Shown here: in pieces, positions 63,518 through 64,000 of the stretch
How the letters are laid out: each line of letters begins with the position of its first letter
How positions within the stretch are numbered: the stretch's first letter is position 1
NCBI RefSeq assembly: GCF_024129435.1
Contig: NZ_JAMXXN010000008.1
Location: 1 to 64,000, forward strand
Length of the DNA: 64,000 bases
Origin: Acinetobacter lwoffii
Lineage (GTDB): Bacteria; Pseudomonadota; Gammaproteobacteria; Pseudomonadales; Moraxellaceae
Direction of reading: 5' to 3'
The notes under the pieces: model-generated
The model's database searches: none
The model's input: the letters and a program-made list of their open reading frames with translations, nothing else
Told to the model about the DNA's origin: nothing
Made by a program: the position numbers and the translations under genes

Positions 63518-64000
63518 TTAAGGTTGATACAGCTCTAATACAACACGAATCAGCGTATTTCCTTGTTCAGATTCAATCTGGAACAATCCTCCCATACGCT
63601 CAACCCGCATTTTCATGCTGCGCATTCCAATACTCAGGCCATTTTTTTGCACCATGTCAGCATCGAAACCGATGCCATTATCCTGAATACTCAGGGTAAG
63701 CTGATGCGGCTGTGAATATTCCAGACTGACTTTCACCTGACTGGCCTGACTGTGCTTAATGATATTGGTCAGACTTTCTTCGACTACTCGGATCAAGGTC
63801 AAACACTGTAATGCAGTCGGTTCACGCTGCCAGACTTTTGGAAATGACCATTCAACTTCAATCTCCATTTCTTCCATCAGCTGGGTAAAGCGATAGCGCA
63901 CCGGTGCAATCCAGAGTACCGGCGTTTGTGGGACTTTATTTTCAATAGATGAACCACTATCAATGATTTGCCTGAGATCATCTCTGAGCAATTTCAGCAT
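63518..64000 (-). CDS. Sensor histidine kinase, C-terminal part (partial)
   Basis: The gene runs off the window, so only the last 160 residues are seen; the methionine at the edge is not necessarily the start. The segment is a HATPase_c domain. Its N box reads EESLTNIIKHSQAS and its G1 box DNGIGFD, followed by GLSIGMRSMKMRVERMGG. This form is typical of NarX/LiaS-type kinases (HisKA_3 family), which pair with LuxR-type response regulators. The sensor and His domains lie outside, so the stimulus is unknown. Confidence 0.86.
   Translation of the reverse strand: MLKLLRDDLRQIIDSGSSIENKVPQTPVLWIAPVRYRFTQLMEEMEIEVEWSFPKVWQREPTALQCLTLIRVVEESLTNIIKHSQASQVKVSLEYSQPHQLTLSIQDNGIGFDADMVQKNGLSIGMRSMKMRVERMGGLFQIESEQGNTLIRVVLELYQP

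Noticed and set aside
1-64000. Defence island, prophage, IS element, CRISPR or biosynthetic cluster
   Set aside because: Every long frame fits a housekeeping or common accessory family; no transposase, integrase, Cas, restriction or synthase gene and no spaced direct repeats were seen.

Overview
The window looks like a stretch of core chromosome from an Acinetobacter-type gammaproteobacterium (Moraxellaceae). This rests on gene content and protein character: a complete iscRSUA-hscBA-fdx operon, a PutA without the DNA-binding N-terminus paired with a divergent Lrp-type regulator, clpS-clpA, separate argF and argC, and many small proteins of a kind familiar from that genus. Base composition looks fairly low in GC throughout and no island stands out. 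I saw no rRNA, tRNA, CRISPR array, insertion sequence, integrase or prophage gene.

Layout. 1-7 kb: argF, a small secreted protein, a YnfA-type membrane protein, clpS-clpA, a DUF6776-like membrane protein and argC. 7-13 kb: a YgjP-type metallopeptidase, rpiA, ilvA and a two-gene Trk/Ktr potassium uptake system. 13-24 kb: a PreP-like M16 protease followed by phospholipase A; an adenosine-kinase-type sugar kinase, a Rieske protein and a membrane protein in one tight cluster; several DUF proteins; and a four-repeat Ig-like protein. 24-27.5 kb: ppiD, HU, a phasin and a membrane-anchored UbiJ-like protein. 27.6-33.1 kb: the isc operon, led by a very good IscR operator laid over its promoter and carrying a 14-bp hairpin between iscA and hscB. 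33-41 kb: a membrane class III nucleotide cyclase, a HIT protein, mfd and aspA. 41-47 kb: the proline module putP / lrp-type regulator / putA. 47-53 kb: trmA, an LRAT-like cysteine protein with a C-terminal membrane anchor, a bestrophin-like channel, glnS. 53-64 kb: ppiB, lpxH, an HpaI-type aldolase, a nitroreductase, an EamA permease, fba, a lipoprotein, pgk, a DUF2237-yceF(maf)-roxA series, and the 3' part of a sensor kinase cut by the window edge.

Genes that act together: the isc genes build and deliver Fe-S clusters; putP imports proline and putA oxidises it to glutamate, probably under the adjacent Lrp-type regulator; clpS hands N-degron substrates to clpA; pgk and fba are glycolytic/gluconeogenic; argF and argC lie close together on opposite strands and belong to the same pathway. 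Intrinsic terminators are abundant and clear, often serving both genes of a convergent pair. The least ordinary items are a ~100-nt palindromic intergenic repeat in two diverged copies, the hairpin inside the isc operon, the LRAT-like protein, the Ig-repeat protein that lacks an export signal, and a HIT protein missing the first histidine of its motif. I found no clearly new multi-gene system.
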